Origin: Aulosira sp. FACHB-615
GTDB lineage: Bacteria; Cyanobacteriota; Cyanobacteriia; Cyanobacteriales; Nostocaceae
Assembly (NCBI RefSeq): GCF_014698045.1
Contig: NZ_JACJSE010000006.1
Location: 248,001-312,000 of the forward strand
Reading direction: 5' to 3'
Length of the DNA: 64,000 nt
Below are positions 36,003-45,034 of the stretch, in pieces; position 1 is the stretch's first letter, and every line of letters begins with the position of its first letter. The notes beneath the pieces are model-generated. The model did no database searches, was not told the DNA's origin, and saw nothing but the letters and a program-made list of their open reading frames with translations. Made by a program: the position numbers and the translations under genes.

Positions 36003-36596
36003 TTAATAAGGTGTTGCTTGAATAGTCATGGTTCTTTTTTGCGGATTAAACTGCATTTGATCCACCACATATTGTCTATCTTCAGCCACTGATTGAATAC
36101 CTAACAACTCCCCACGAGAAACTACAGGGGGAGCCAGCTTAACTTTTGCTGTACCTGTAGCTGAATTTTGAATTGTAAAAGTATTTAGTGGCAACCCATT
36201 CAAAGTTACTTGTTTAGCTGTGTGGTGTTTTTGTTCACCCCGGATAATTCTACGGCCATCACTTCTGTAAACTAAAGCTTTATTGTCGAATTGTACTTTG
36301 TCAATTTTACTTAGAGAAATAGAAAGGGTGTCACTACTACGCTGAATTTTTAATGTTTGTTTTTGAGCATCTACTTGGATTATCTTACCACTTTGCGATT
36401 CTCCTCCCTTTAAAGAAATTTTTGCCAAATTTGGTAAGGCTATGGGCAATTCTACGAACTTTGATTTTGCTGGTGTTTGTGCTAGTAACAGATTTCCCGT
36501 CTTGACTTCCTTGGCGATCGCAGATATGGTGTATCCTGCCAGCAATGTTCCTGCTGCCAAGACTCCCGCAAACATTACCTTAAGAGAAGCTGTCAT
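36003..36596 (-). CDS. Exported hypothetical protein
   Basis: 197 aa. N-terminal hydrophobic segment (LKVMFAGVLAAGTLLAGYTI, about 5-24) that looks like a signal peptide or anchor. The mature part has beta-strand-rich repeats of the type SGKIIQVDAQKQTLKIQR and ISLSKIDKVQFDNKALVYR, and a basic loop (GRRIIRGEQKHHT). No family recognised. It precedes a convergently/divergently arranged membrane protein gene (36751) with 150 bases between. Probably periplasmic. Confidence 0.65.
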   Translation of the reverse strand: MTASLKVMFAGVLAAGTLLAGYTISAIAKEVKTGNLLLAQTPAKSKFVELPIALPNLAKISLKGGESQSGKIIQVDAQKQTLKIQRSSDTLSISLSKIDKVQFDNKALVYRSDGRRIIRGEQKHHTAKQVTLNGLPLNTFTIQNSATGTAKVKLAPPVVSRGELLGIQSVAEDRQYVVDQMQFNPQKRTMTIQATPY

Positions 36597-36750
36597 AGTC
36601 TTAACACGGTTACTTATGTATTAATGCTTTATTTAACTTCCCTACTGATTATCAAGTTTCCGTAAAATAACGGAAAATCATTGGATTTTTTTAAGAAAAT
36701 GTTGTAGATGGCGTTAATCTATATTTTGGGTAATTCTTTGGAATACTTCT

Positions 36751-37632
36751 GTGACTTCAAATCCCAACCCAACCCCAGAACCGAATATTTTAGGTAAGTT
36801 TACTAGTGTAGTTGGTTTACTTGGTGCGGCGCTTTTCTTTGCAGGCTGGATTTACCGTTGGGCATACTTTAACTTTTTTCAACTAGAAATTTCTAACCTA
36901 GATTTACCTGCACAGTCCTTTCTCATTGTTCCCATACAAATATTTTTTGGGGATGGTTGGGCAATAGGCAAAACAGCGATCGCTTTTTTGTTGGCAGCGA
37001 TCGCTATTAATATGACGCTATGGTTAATTAGAGTTATCAGCGAGTTTGTTGTTAACCGCTTCCATGATTTATCAAATCGCATCATCAGTGTTACTCAAAA
37101 TAAGCGGTCAGTAACAGCGAAATTTCTTTATTCTTTAGCTAACTATAGTTCTCAACAATTGCGGTTAGTAGATTTTTTGCGATCGCTAGTTAATGAAATT
37201 GTCATTGTCGCTTGGGTTTTAATTGTGATATTTTGGTTAGCCCAATGGCAAGGTGTAACTGATGCACGGCGAGATGCTGGTCAAAATTCTACCTTACCTG
37301 TAATTGCCTTAATTACCCCAGAGGAAAAGTTTGTTGCCGGACGTAAACTTGATGATGCTTTTGCTGATCCCTCACTCAAAGGCTATAGAATAATTGGAGA
37401 TAGAGGTTTATTTGAAGACTTACGCGGTAAAGAAGATACTGATATCAGTAATCCTCAACAGCCGAGAATTTGGCGCATACTTCTACAACGTGGCGGTTGG
37501 ATTTATTTGTTCCCCACTTTACCGCCAAATGCAACACCTGATCAGCGTCCAGCCGTAATTGCGATTCAAGAAAATGACAAAGGACATTTGCTAATTCTCT
37601 CGCCAGAAGTTTCTAAAACCAATACTCCTTGA
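36751..37632 (+). CDS. Hypothetical membrane protein
   Basis: 293 aa from a GTG. Three to four transmembrane segments: SVVGLLGAALFFAGWIYRWA (about 17-37), PIQIFFGDGWAIG/TAIAFLLAAIAINMTLWLIR (about 60-92) and EIVIVAWVLIVIFWLAQW (about 143-160), then a C-terminal soluble domain of about 130 residues. No recognised family or catalytic motif. Monocistronic by spacing. Function unknown. Confidence 0.7.
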   Translation: MTSNPNPTPEPNILGKFTSVVGLLGAALFFAGWIYRWAYFNFFQLEISNLDLPAQSFLIVPIQIFFGDGWAIGKTAIAFLLAAIAINMTLWLIRVISEFVVNRFHDLSNRIISVTQNKRSVTAKFLYSLANYSSQQLRLVDFLRSLVNEIVIVAWVLIVIFWLAQWQGVTDARRDAGQNSTLPVIALITPEEKFVAGRKLDDAFADPSLKGYRIIGDRGLFEDLRGKEDTDISNPQQPRIWRILLQRGGWIYLFPTLPPNATPDQRPAVIAIQENDKGHLLILSPEVSKTNTP

Positions 37633-37842
37633 AAAGTTGAATGTTAATCATGCTTTGCTTAAGGTAAAGAAGGGTGATAAGCTAAACCACATCTAGTTTA
37701 CATAACGGAAATGCCAATAACTCTTGTGGGGTGGGCATCTTGCCCGCCCTAATTATGCAGTTTAAATGTGTAACAGCTTACCAATTCGCAATTAAAAAAC
37801 TTAGATGCAGCAAAGCTTTTAGGGTTTACGTCTATATCTAGT

Positions 37843-37933
37843 AGGACTTACGCAAGAACCCTCTCAAATCCTCTTAACTTCGTGACCTTTGCGCTCTTTG
37901 CGGTTCGTTTTTTCATGATTTTGCGTAAGTCCT
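37843..37933. repeat. MITE-like element with AGGACTTACGCAA ends
   Basis: 91 bp with perfect 13-bp terminal inverted repeats (AGGACTTACGCAA at 37843, TTGCGTAAGTCCT ending 37933). A longer relative is at 41024-41197. The rest of 37633-37966 holds only a small GGGCATCTTGCCCGCCC palindrome and the likely promoter of the next gene. Confidence 0.8.
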
Positions 37934-37966
37934 GTCTAGGTTTTCGTGAATGACTAACATCAAAAT

Positions 37967-39952
37967 ATGGAACACAATACAACAACAAATCCGAACTTTT
38001 TCTTGGTGTGTGGACTGGGAAATTTAGGACAATATTGTGTATCTGTACTGAAGGAGTTTGGTGTTAAGGTCAATGCCATTGAACAGGTAAATACTCACAC
38101 TTGGGAAATTGCAGAATTACCAGAGTTAATCGATAAGTTGGTGATTGGTGATTGTCGGCAACCGAAAATATTAGAACAAGCAGGGATAAAACATTGTCGG
38201 GCAATTTTGATTGTAACAAGTGATGAGCGAGTGAATATAGCGACGGCATTTGCGGCGCGATCGCTTAATCCTCATGTACGTTTAGTTATCCGTTCCGCCC
38301 AAAATAATCTCAACGATTTACTCCAAGACAGTTTGGGTAACTTTATCGCCTTTGAAGCCACCCAATTACCAGCCCACAGTTTAGCCTTAGCCGCATTAGG
38401 CTGTGAAACCAGAGGATTTTTTAATTTAGAAAACCATTTACTCCAAGTTTTTGCAGTCTCTATCCATGCTTCCCATCGCTGGAGTCATTGTTGTCTTTCG
38501 CAAATTAACACTAGCCATCGCCGCGTACTTATCCACATCACAGCCGGTCAACCAGTCCCCAAAGGTTTCTATCAATGGAAACCAGATGCAAAAGTTCTCC
38601 CTGGAGACTCTATCTTTTACATTGAAGTCAGCGAAAATCTCAAGACTTCCCCAAAACAAATGAACAGCTTTGGGCAATTTTGGCATGAAATGGTGACAGA
38701 AATATCATGGCAAAATCTCCGCCACAAATTAACGCAGTTTTGGGAAGACAGTAGTCAAACCCGCCGCGTCGCTTTAGTTGGGGCATTATTGTTAGTGAGT
38801 TTATTCTTGTTAGGAACACTGCTTTTCAAAGCACAGTATCCTGACCTTTCTTGGCAAGATGCGCTAAATGTAGCTTTGGTATTGAGTCTCGGCGGTTACG
38901 GTGATGTGTTTGGGGGACAACAAAAAATATCTTTTCCCCTGACATGGTGGCTGCATCTATTTAGTATTACCACGAGTGTCACTAGTACACTGTTTGTTGG
39001 TATTCTCTATGCCTTAATGACGGAACGTGTCTTATCTGCAAGATTTCAGTTTTCTAAACGTCGTCCCCGCATCCCCAAAGCTGACCATGTAGTATTAGTG
39101 GGGATGGGGAGAGTTGGTCGGAGTGTCGCCCAGTTGTTGCAAGAACTCAAACAACCCTTGGTAGGCGTAAATACCAAAGACCTGGAATCAGGAATGTTAC
39201 CCCAAATGCCTTTAGTTGTGGGACATCTCAACCATGTTTTAACAAAAGTCAATCTTTCAACAGCAAAAAGTGTTGTGGTTGTCACCGATGATGAAGTGAC
39301 AAATTTGGAAATTGCGTTAAAAGCACGCACTGTCAACCCAAAAGCTAACTTAGTTATTCGTACCTTTGACCCTTGTTTTAGCGAAAATATCGGACTGCTG
39401 CTACCTCACGCCAGAATTATGGGAGTTTACGCCTTAGCCGCCGAAGCATTTGCGGGTGCAGCATTTGGGGAAAATATTTTAAATTTATTTCGTTTGCATA
39501 ACCAAACAATATTAGTTACCGAATATCAAATTGAAGCTGATGACACCCTCAATGGCAAATTAATCGGTGATATCGCCTATGGTTATCGAGTAGTACCAAT
39601 TTTTCATCTGAGAGCTAAACAGCATACACCCAAGTTTATGCCTGCTGATGATATCAAATTAATTGTAGGCGATCGCTTGGTCGTCTTAGCCACCATCGAA
39701 GGACTGCAAGCCGTCGAACGCGGAACCATCAAACCCGGACACTGCTTAGTGCGAGTCGAAAAAACAATTTCCGCAGAAGCCACATTTGAAGGCGCAGCCA
39801 TAATTTCACGAGTTACTGGTTGTGATATGCACTTAGCCAGAACTTTAATGAATCAATTACCAGCCACTCTCCAACATCCCCTATACTTGCACCAAGCACA
39901 TCGTTTAGTGCAGGAGTTGAGTAAATCCCAGGTTTCGGCTCATCTTGAATAG
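37967..39952 (+). CDS. Ion-channel-like protein with two TrkA-N (RCK) domains
   Basis: 661 aa. First NAD-binding TrkA-N domain at about 10-130 (FFLVCGLGNLGQYCVSVLKE). Then a membrane module at about 262-355: helix VALVGALLLVSLFLLGTLLF, a re-entrant pore-like segment (VALVLSLGGYGDVFGG) and helix HLFSITTSVTSTLFVGILYA. Then a second TrkA-N (VVLVGMGRVGRSVAQLLQEL, about 373-490) and a TrkA-C-like end. The plan is that of ligand-gated K+ channels (Ktr/MthK-like), but the filter reads GGYGD instead of T-V-G-Y-G-D, so ion selectivity is unsure. Confidence 0.8.
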   Translation: MEHNTTTNPNFFLVCGLGNLGQYCVSVLKEFGVKVNAIEQVNTHTWEIAELPELIDKLVIGDCRQPKILEQAGIKHCRAILIVTSDERVNIATAFAARSLNPHVRLVIRSAQNNLNDLLQDSLGNFIAFEATQLPAHSLALAALGCETRGFFNLENHLLQVFAVSIHASHRWSHCCLSQINTSHRRVLIHITAGQPVPKGFYQWKPDAKVLPGDSIFYIEVSENLKTSPKQMNSFGQFWHEMVTEISWQNLRHKLTQFWEDSSQTRRVALVGALLLVSLFLLGTLLFKAQYPDLSWQDALNVALVLSLGGYGDVFGGQQKISFPLTWWLHLFSITTSVTSTLFVGILYALMTERVLSARFQFSKRRPRIPKADHVVLVGMGRVGRSVAQLLQELKQPLVGVNTKDLESGMLPQMPLVVGHLNHVLTKVNLSTAKSVVVVTDDEVTNLEIALKARTVNPKANLVIRTFDPCFSENIGLLLPHARIMGVYALAAEAFAGAAFGENILNLFRLHNQTILVTEYQIEADDTLNGKLIGDIAYGYRVVPIFHLRAKQHTPKFMPADDIKLIVGDRLVVLATIEGLQAVERGTIKPGHCLVRVEKTISAEATFEGAAIISRVTGCDMHLARTLMNQLPATLQHPLYLHQAHRLVQELSKSQVSAHLE

Positions 39953-40088
39953 AAATCCCGACGAATGGAATGAGACGTACTTAAATTTTAATTGCATACA
40001 TATTTAATAGTGGTGAAAAATCTGTGTCAGGATGATAGCGATCGCTATTTTTATCTGGGCGTTGCTGAATCGAGGTATGAATTTAAAT

Positions 40089-40116
40089 GTAGAGACGTTT
40101 CATGAAACGTCTCTAC
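40089..40116. repeat. Perfect 28-nt palindrome
   Basis: GTAGAGACGTTTCA mirrored exactly. A stand-alone hairpin just outside the CRISPR leader duplication; such small hairpins are scattered in Nostocales genomes. The 39953-40141 stretch has nothing else but a HIP1 site. Confidence 0.7.
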
Positions 40117-40141
40117 AAGGGTTTTATCAGAAAACAAAATG

Positions 40142-40326
40142 ATTTTCGACACCACTCACCAAATCGCCAAAACCCTATATTTTGCGTTGAGTGGTGTCGA
40201 TTGCTTACTGGGCAAGGATTTGAGCTATGTACTTGGTTAAATTTCGCCCAACATTTATAATGTTATTCAGAGTGGTGTCGATTTGGCGGCTGAAACCCTT
40301 ACAGGGCAAAGGCTCCTAGACGAACT
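40142..40326 (+). promoter_or_regulatory. CRISPR leader (array at 40.3 kb)
   Basis: Homologous to the leaders at 54504-54693 and 63646-63835. Three copies of an 11-mer: CGACACCACTC (40147-40157) and its reverse complement twice (40189-40199 and 40270-40280), plus a small hairpin CCCTTACAGGGCAAAGG region next to the first repeat. Repeats follow to the right, so transcription runs on the plus strand. Confidence 0.75.
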
Positions 40327-40506
40327 CTTTACCGATTAACTCAAATCGGAATTATTGGAAACCCGAAGATATCGGCGGCTTCGTCGCAGTAACTGTCGAC
40401 TTTACCGATTAACTCAAATCGGAATTATTGGAAACGCGCCGTGTCCTGAGACATATTTAATTTTTCCGTCCTTTACCGATTAACTCAAATCGGAATAATT
40501 GAAAAC
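40327..40506 (+). CRISPR. CRISPR array, 3 repeats / 2 spacers
   Basis: 36-bp repeats at 40327-40362, 40400-40435 and 40471-40506 (begin CTTTACCGATTAACTC, end ATTATTGGAAAC). The third is degenerate at its end (AATAATTGAAAAC), as expected of the leader-distal repeat. Spacers are 37 and 35 bp. The repeat is the same as in the array at 54395-54503, but the spacers differ. The -GGAAAC end fits a type III/I 5' handle. No cas gene is adjacent; the nearest Cmr genes are 15 kb away. Confidence 0.92.
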
Positions 40507-40570
40507 ACATCTACTGGCTGTTGTAGCCATATATCTCGCCGAAAGTTGTTGGATTCTTAAAATCAGAATT

Positions 40571-40925
40571 TGAGCGGTTCTCAGTTGGATGAAGTACATT
40601 TCAACCCCACCCCCAACCCCTCCCCGCGTGCGGGGAGGGGAGCGTTTGCGTTAGCAAATGCGGGGTGGGGTTCCGACTGTATTACAAGCAAGTAATACTA
40701 TTTTGGATTTTAGATTTTAGATTTTGGATTGGGAAATTGCTTATACCAATTCACGAAATTACTGATACAAATCACTTCCTCTGCAACTCGGATTCCGGTC
40801 GCCGAGCGAAGTCGAGGCGCTGCTTTCATGTCTGTATTATTTTTAAAGTGAAATGGTATTACTGGTGAGCTTTTCAGTAACCCATTTGTCGCAATCATTT
40901 TTCAAATTGGTATAAGAACCGCTAT
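40571..40925 (+). repeat. ATAGCGGTTCT element split by a second element
   Basis: 40571-40695 is the left 90% of the 135-bp family; its missing right end (GAACCGCTAT) reappears at 40916-40925. The 220 bp between (40696-40915) is an inserted second element; within it TTATACCAATT (40741-40751) and AATTGGTATAA (40905-40915) are perfect 11-bp inverted repeats. TAA borders both sides of the insertion, a possible target duplication. Confidence 0.75.
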
Positions 40926-40943
40926 CACCAAAACATCAAAAAG

Positions 40944-40973
40944 AAACCCGACTTTAAATAAAGTCGGGTTTTT
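40944..40973. terminator. Duplicated terminator hairpin
   Basis: AAACCCGACTTT-AAAT-AAAGTCGGGTTTTT. It is the mirrored copy of the terminator of the gene at 53791-54087; with T or A runs on both sides it can work in both directions. Confidence 0.7.
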
Positions 40974-41023
40974 AATAGTAGAAATAACTTATCGCATCAA
41001 AATCATGCGGATTAAAATACTCT

Positions 41024-41197
41024 AGGACTTACGCATTGACAGACAAACCAAAATAACAGGTAGGGTTTTTAAGGTTTATAGCTAGATTTTTCAATGATAT
41101 TTTAGCGATCGCACCTAATCTAGAGTGATTGATCAAAGGCTGAAACAACGTATTTCCGTTGATACACAAGATAGTTATTTTGTACAGTGCGTAAGTC
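41024..41197. repeat. MITE-like element with AGGACTTACGCA ends
   Basis: About 174 bp with inverted ends AGGACTTACGCA (41024) and TGCGTAAGTC (ending 41197). It sits exactly at the outer edge of the left inverted-duplication arm. Confidence 0.65.
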
Positions 41198-41220
41198 AGA
41201 GTAAACTTTTTTATCAGCTT

Positions 41221-43272
41221 TCAATATTTCTGTGGTAAATCATAATTCTCATAGAGAACTTTCATGTGTCGGCTAAACTGTTCTTCTAAAAAATAGCTAC
41301 TAGAAAATTCACTTGCAAAAGAAACCTGATGAAAATGATAATCTAAATTTAGCAGGTTGTAGACAAGCCTCAAAAAATAATCATCTATCCAGAAATCTAC
41401 ATCAAACAATGAAATGCCATATTTTCCTTCCAACCTGCGATTTAAAGTTTTTAGTAACCAAGACCATTGAGGTTTGAGTGTCGGATCAATACGATTACCA
41501 AATACAGGATTAAAAAACTGATTTATTTGGTTTTTTCTCACATCAATCACTTTAGTTAATAAATCTGTTGCCTGAATTGGGGATGAATTAAACCAATAGT
41601 TAGCAACTAGTAAATCATGTAAATAAGCTACAACAATTTTCGGGTTTTCTTTAATAAATTGCGAACGACAAACAATTCCTCTAATTGATGGAATTCTTAA
41701 ACTATCTGTTTGAGATAGAGGTAGCTTTCTGACAAAAGCATATCCTTCTAAAATTGACGCAAAAGTGTGACAACAGACATAGGCATCTATAGTTTTGTTA
41801 GCGAGACTCCTACTAGCCCTTTGTGGATCTTCATTTACTAATTTACAATCTTTACTCACATCCATATTATAGAGGTCAAACAGAGTAATGATGAATCGAT
41901 GAGCATTGGAACCAAATAACGTAGAAATCCGCTTGCCTTTAAGTTCCTGGACAGTATTTATGGCAGAATCTTTATGGAGAACAATGTTCACATCCTGACC
42001 CAAAAGATTATACGAAGCAATCCCAATTAATTTAGAACCAAAACTTAAATCATCAAAGAATTGACTCCCATTATTCAAGAGAGAAATATCATCTAAAATA
42101 CAAATATCTAGTTCTCCCCTTTTCATTTGATGGTTCATTTCTTCTCCAGAAGAACAGGGCAGAATTTGTAGCTCGAAATCTCGATTAATTTCAATATTTT
42201 TAAAAATAGGCTGTTCAATTAATGAGGATGATCTCTGTAAATCAGAAATATACTTAGTTCCATATCCTGCAATAAATTGTCCTATGGAATCACGCTGAAT
42301 ACCTATTTTGAGAACATTTTCCTCTTTAGCAGAAGAGCTACCTAAAATTAAATTTACATTAGGCACACTTTCCAAGTTATTTTGTTCGAGTCTAAAACTT
42401 CTGACTAAACCCTCTGCGGAGATTAATAATTCACTAAAGCGGGGAACATGAATATAAATTCCATATTCATTAACATCTTGTATAGTCAGGGTTAAAACTT
42501 GATATTGAGATATGATATCAGCTTCACAAAAGTCAGGTAAAATAGTTGATTTTTGATTTTCTGAAGCATATTTGAGGACATCTTGATAACTTGATAGTAT
42601 ATTGACTCCACTTAATTGATGCAACAAAATTCCATTTTTAGATAGTTCTCGATGAACTTCATCTAAAAGTACAACTTCAGTCCAATCAATCTCATTTATT
42701 TTAATCAAGCGATACTCATTGAAATATTTATTTTCCCCAAAAGAGAACAACACCATTTTATGAGTTGTTAATCTAGTACAGTGGTGTTCTTCTTTATAGC
42801 CAGAGCAACTGTTGAGCAGTAAATCTATATCTAAGAGTTGAGAATGTGAGAAAAAACTACTATTTTGAGTATGAATTTCTTTGATATTTCTACCGGGAAA
42901 ACAAAGCTGAAATCGCTGCAAATATTGTTTTAACCAGACTTCTAAAATTAAACTAGTCGCCCCCAATATCAAATCTTCACCCTCGGCGCTAAATGTTGCG
43001 TGAAATTCTTCTCGTAGATTTTCTACAGTTTCAACGACATTAAGTGTTTGAGAAATCAATTTTTTGCCTTTATTAGTTAAGCAGATAGAGCCAGGAGAGC
43101 GATTTAACAGAACTACTCCGAAAAAATCCTCTGCTTGCTTTACTTTTTTACTAATTAGTGCTTGACTATATCCTAGTTTTTGGGCTGCTTTCGAGAAGCT
43201 ACCACAGTCATCTACCGCTTTTAAAATTTTGAGGTGATTGAGGGTAATATCTTCGAGTTTAATCTTATTCAT
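41221..43272 (-). CDS. LysR regulator fused to an SsuA-like binding domain
   Basis: 683 aa, more than twice the usual LysR length (about 300). Residues 6-66 are the LysR helix-turn-helix (LKILKAVDDCGSFSKAAQKL, GYSQALISKKVKQAEDFFGV); about 95-295 is a LysR co-inducer-binding-type domain. From about 319 on is a second periplasmic-binding-type domain of the SsuA/NMT1 class (LKIGIQRDSIGQF; GELDICILDD; VNIVLHKDSAINTVQELKGK; FGSNAHRFI; ENPKIVVAYLHDLLVANYW). There is no signal peptide, so the binding domain is cytoplasmic. Next gene on the same strand upstream is a flavin monooxygenase, and the sulfur cluster is divergent; a sulfonate- or sulfone-responsive regulator is the obvious inference. Confidence 0.85.
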   Translation of the reverse strand: MNKIKLEDITLNHLKILKAVDDCGSFSKAAQKLGYSQALISKKVKQAEDFFGVVLLNRSPGSICLTNKGKKLISQTLNVVETVENLREEFHATFSAEGEDLILGATSLILEVWLKQYLQRFQLCFPGRNIKEIHTQNSSFFSHSQLLDIDLLLNSCSGYKEEHHCTRLTTHKMVLFSFGENKYFNEYRLIKINEIDWTEVVLLDEVHRELSKNGILLHQLSGVNILSSYQDVLKYASENQKSTILPDFCEADIISQYQVLTLTIQDVNEYGIYIHVPRFSELLISAEGLVRSFRLEQNNLESVPNVNLILGSSSAKEENVLKIGIQRDSIGQFIAGYGTKYISDLQRSSSLIEQPIFKNIEINRDFELQILPCSSGEEMNHQMKRGELDICILDDISLLNNGSQFFDDLSFGSKLIGIASYNLLGQDVNIVLHKDSAINTVQELKGKRISTLFGSNAHRFIITLFDLYNMDVSKDCKLVNEDPQRASRSLANKTIDAYVCCHTFASILEGYAFVRKLPLSQTDSLRIPSIRGIVCRSQFIKENPKIVVAYLHDLLVANYWFNSSPIQATDLLTKVIDVRKNQINQFFNPVFGNRIDPTLKPQWSWLLKTLNRRLEGKYGISLFDVDFWIDDYFLRLVYNLLNLDYHFHQVSFASEFSSSYFLEEQFSRHMKVLYENYDLPQKY

Positions 43273-43295
43273 GCTATGTAGGGCAAGATTTTGAA

Positions 43296-44345
43296 TTACA
43301 ACCTAACTAAGTTATTCTGCTGTGTGTATTCGGAAATAACTAGTTTGTGGAAGCGAATAGTATCTTCCAACATCGATTCAAATTTGAGTATGATTAAATC
43401 AACGCCAACAGTTTCGTATTCTTTGAGACGTTGAATAATTGTATAGCGATCGCCTACCAGTTGAGCAGATAAACCGAGATTCGCTTCAATGGTTTGGCTG
43501 ATATCTAGTTTGTTGTGGGCAACTACGTTAGGATCTATTTGTTCTTGAAAGTATTTAATCTGTTGCTGATCCGCAGAACGATAAATCGCGGCTAGTCTAG
43601 CTTCAGCTTCGGCTGTATATTCACTAACGATCGCAAAAGCACTCATAGCTACTTTAATATTACGCCCGTAGCGAGCGATCGCCAATGTTTTCACCTTCTG
43701 CACCAATGCTGCTGTTTTTTCTGGTTCATCAGCATTGATAAATAAATAATCTCCGTGACGGGCTGCTAAATTAATTGCCCGGTCTGATTCGCCAGCAATG
43801 AAAATTGGTGGTGTTGGTGTAGGTTTATCAGTGATAATACCATTTTTAATAGTGTAATATTTACCAACATAATTAAAGTCATCGACTGTCCACAGCCCCT
43901 TGATGACATCAATATACTCTTCTAATCGGGCGTATCTCTCACTATGGGGTAGCCAAACATCTCCATAACTTTCTACTTCTAACTTCCACCATCCAGCAAT
44001 CCCACTCAGGGCAAATCTGCTGTTACTTAATTGATTTTGAATGTTTGCACTCACATTGGCAACCACCGCAGGTAGTTTAAAACCGGGTTGTACAGCCGCA
44101 ACAATCTTGATGTTCTTGGTGTTCAAACTGGCTAAAGCTGCTGTAATCCAACCATCTGCAACATGATATTTCGGGCCATGAATAGCATTCAAGTAATGTT
44201 CAGGAATGTAATAGAAGTCATAACCTAACTTGTCTGCTTCAACTGCCAGTTTTACTAAATCTTGCGTAGATACATTAGCCTCATGATTCACAACCCGCAA
44301 CCATCCACCACAGACAGGCGACCAAATTCCAAACTGAAGTGGCAT
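43296..44345 (-). CDS. LLM-class flavin monooxygenase (SsuD/SfnG-like)
   Basis: 349 aa bacterial-luciferase-like TIM barrel: MPLQFGIWSPVCGGWLRVVN, YDFYYIPEHYLN, AAVQPGFKLPAVVANVSANI, RFALSGIAGWWKLEVESYGD, HSERYARLEEYIDVIKGLW, and the C-terminal GVDLIILKFESMLEDTIRFH. These are the landmarks of alkanesulfonate/dimethylsulfone FMNH2-dependent monooxygenases. It would release sulfite or methanesulfinate from an organosulfur compound. It lies 24 bases upstream of the LysR-SsuA regulator gene (same strand, likely one transcript) and is divergent from the SfnG-like gene at 45035. Confidence 0.9.
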   Translation of the reverse strand: MPLQFGIWSPVCGGWLRVVNHEANVSTQDLVKLAVEADKLGYDFYYIPEHYLNAIHGPKYHVADGWITAALASLNTKNIKIVAAVQPGFKLPAVVANVSANIQNQLSNSRFALSGIAGWWKLEVESYGDVWLPHSERYARLEEYIDVIKGLWTVDDFNYVGKYYTIKNGIITDKPTPTPPIFIAGESDRAINLAARHGDYLFINADEPEKTAALVQKVKTLAIARYGRNIKVAMSAFAIVSEYTAEAEARLAAIYRSADQQQIKYFQEQIDPNVVAHNKLDISQTIEANLGLSAQLVGDRYTIIQRLKEYETVGVDLIILKFESMLEDTIRFHKLVISEYTQQNNLVRL

Positions 44346-45034
44346 AAATATTTCTCCTGTGCTTTTTCTCTAAGGTATTAAACCTCTCCCTCCCAGCCTC
44401 CCTCTCCGAAACGGAAAGGGAGGAGAAAAATTAGTTTTTTGCTCCCCTCTCCGCGTCGGAGAGGGGCTGGGGGAGAGGTCAAAAAAAGATTTGTCGGACT
44501 TACGTTACTTAAACCACGGTATTTTTATCTTGCCACCGTAGTTTAGTAGTTCACACTACCATATTTATTTCTGCTGTGTATAGTTGCAGATGAGAGATGC
44601 AAAGCATTCACTTATCACGATCTGGAATAGTAGCCATCCTTTGTTGAGTCCTGGATTTCGGGTCTCGTTGACATCATCAGGATGATAACTAGCAAATATA
44701 AAAGAATAATTAAATATTCCGCAAACGTTAGCAGTATTCCAAAATGGAATACAGAAATGGAATTTAAGTATATGCAGTCACGACATCGGAAAAATTGTCG
44801 TGATAAAGTCTGATCCATGAAAATACGGTAGCTCAATCGGGTTATGATATATTGCCAATATCAAATCCTGAGATTGTCTACTTGTAAACTCAGAGGACTT
44901 TGCAGCCGCTATCAAGCTTTAGATTTTTTGGATCAAGTTTTAGGTGATTTGTTAGTGATGACAAATTCGGCTTTGTTGCATCACAAGCAAACTTAAACAA
45001 ATAACCAAGCTGTTTCATTCTCAAACACACAATT
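44346..45034. other. Divergent control region of the sulfur cluster
   Basis: Between two divergent monooxygenase genes. It contains a C/T-rich palindromic repeat (44384-44480, CTCCCTCTCCG... mirrored) and then AT-rich DNA likely to carry both promoters and the LysR-type operator. A 73-codon frame at 44615-44836 (-) has no family likeness and is not called. I could not single out a LysR T-N11-A site with confidence. Confidence 0.5.

Larger units (their letters stand above)
40142..41022. repeat. Left arm of a large inverted duplication
   Basis: About 880 bp that reappears in reverse at 54054-54693: leader, CRISPR array, degenerate trailer, ATAGCGGTTCT element, AAACCCGACTTT terminator, and an inverted copy of the last codons of the gene at 53791-54087 (ILIRMIL-type end followed by the stop). 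Length difference is explained by an extra insertion of about 220 bp and one more repeat-spacer unit here, and about 45 extra bases in the other arm's element. The left arm ends two bases before the element at 41024. Confidence 0.85.

Noticed and set aside
44615..44836. 73-codon minus-strand frame with a hydrophobic stretch
   Set aside because: Lies in the divergent promoter region, no homology pattern, overlapping likely control sites.
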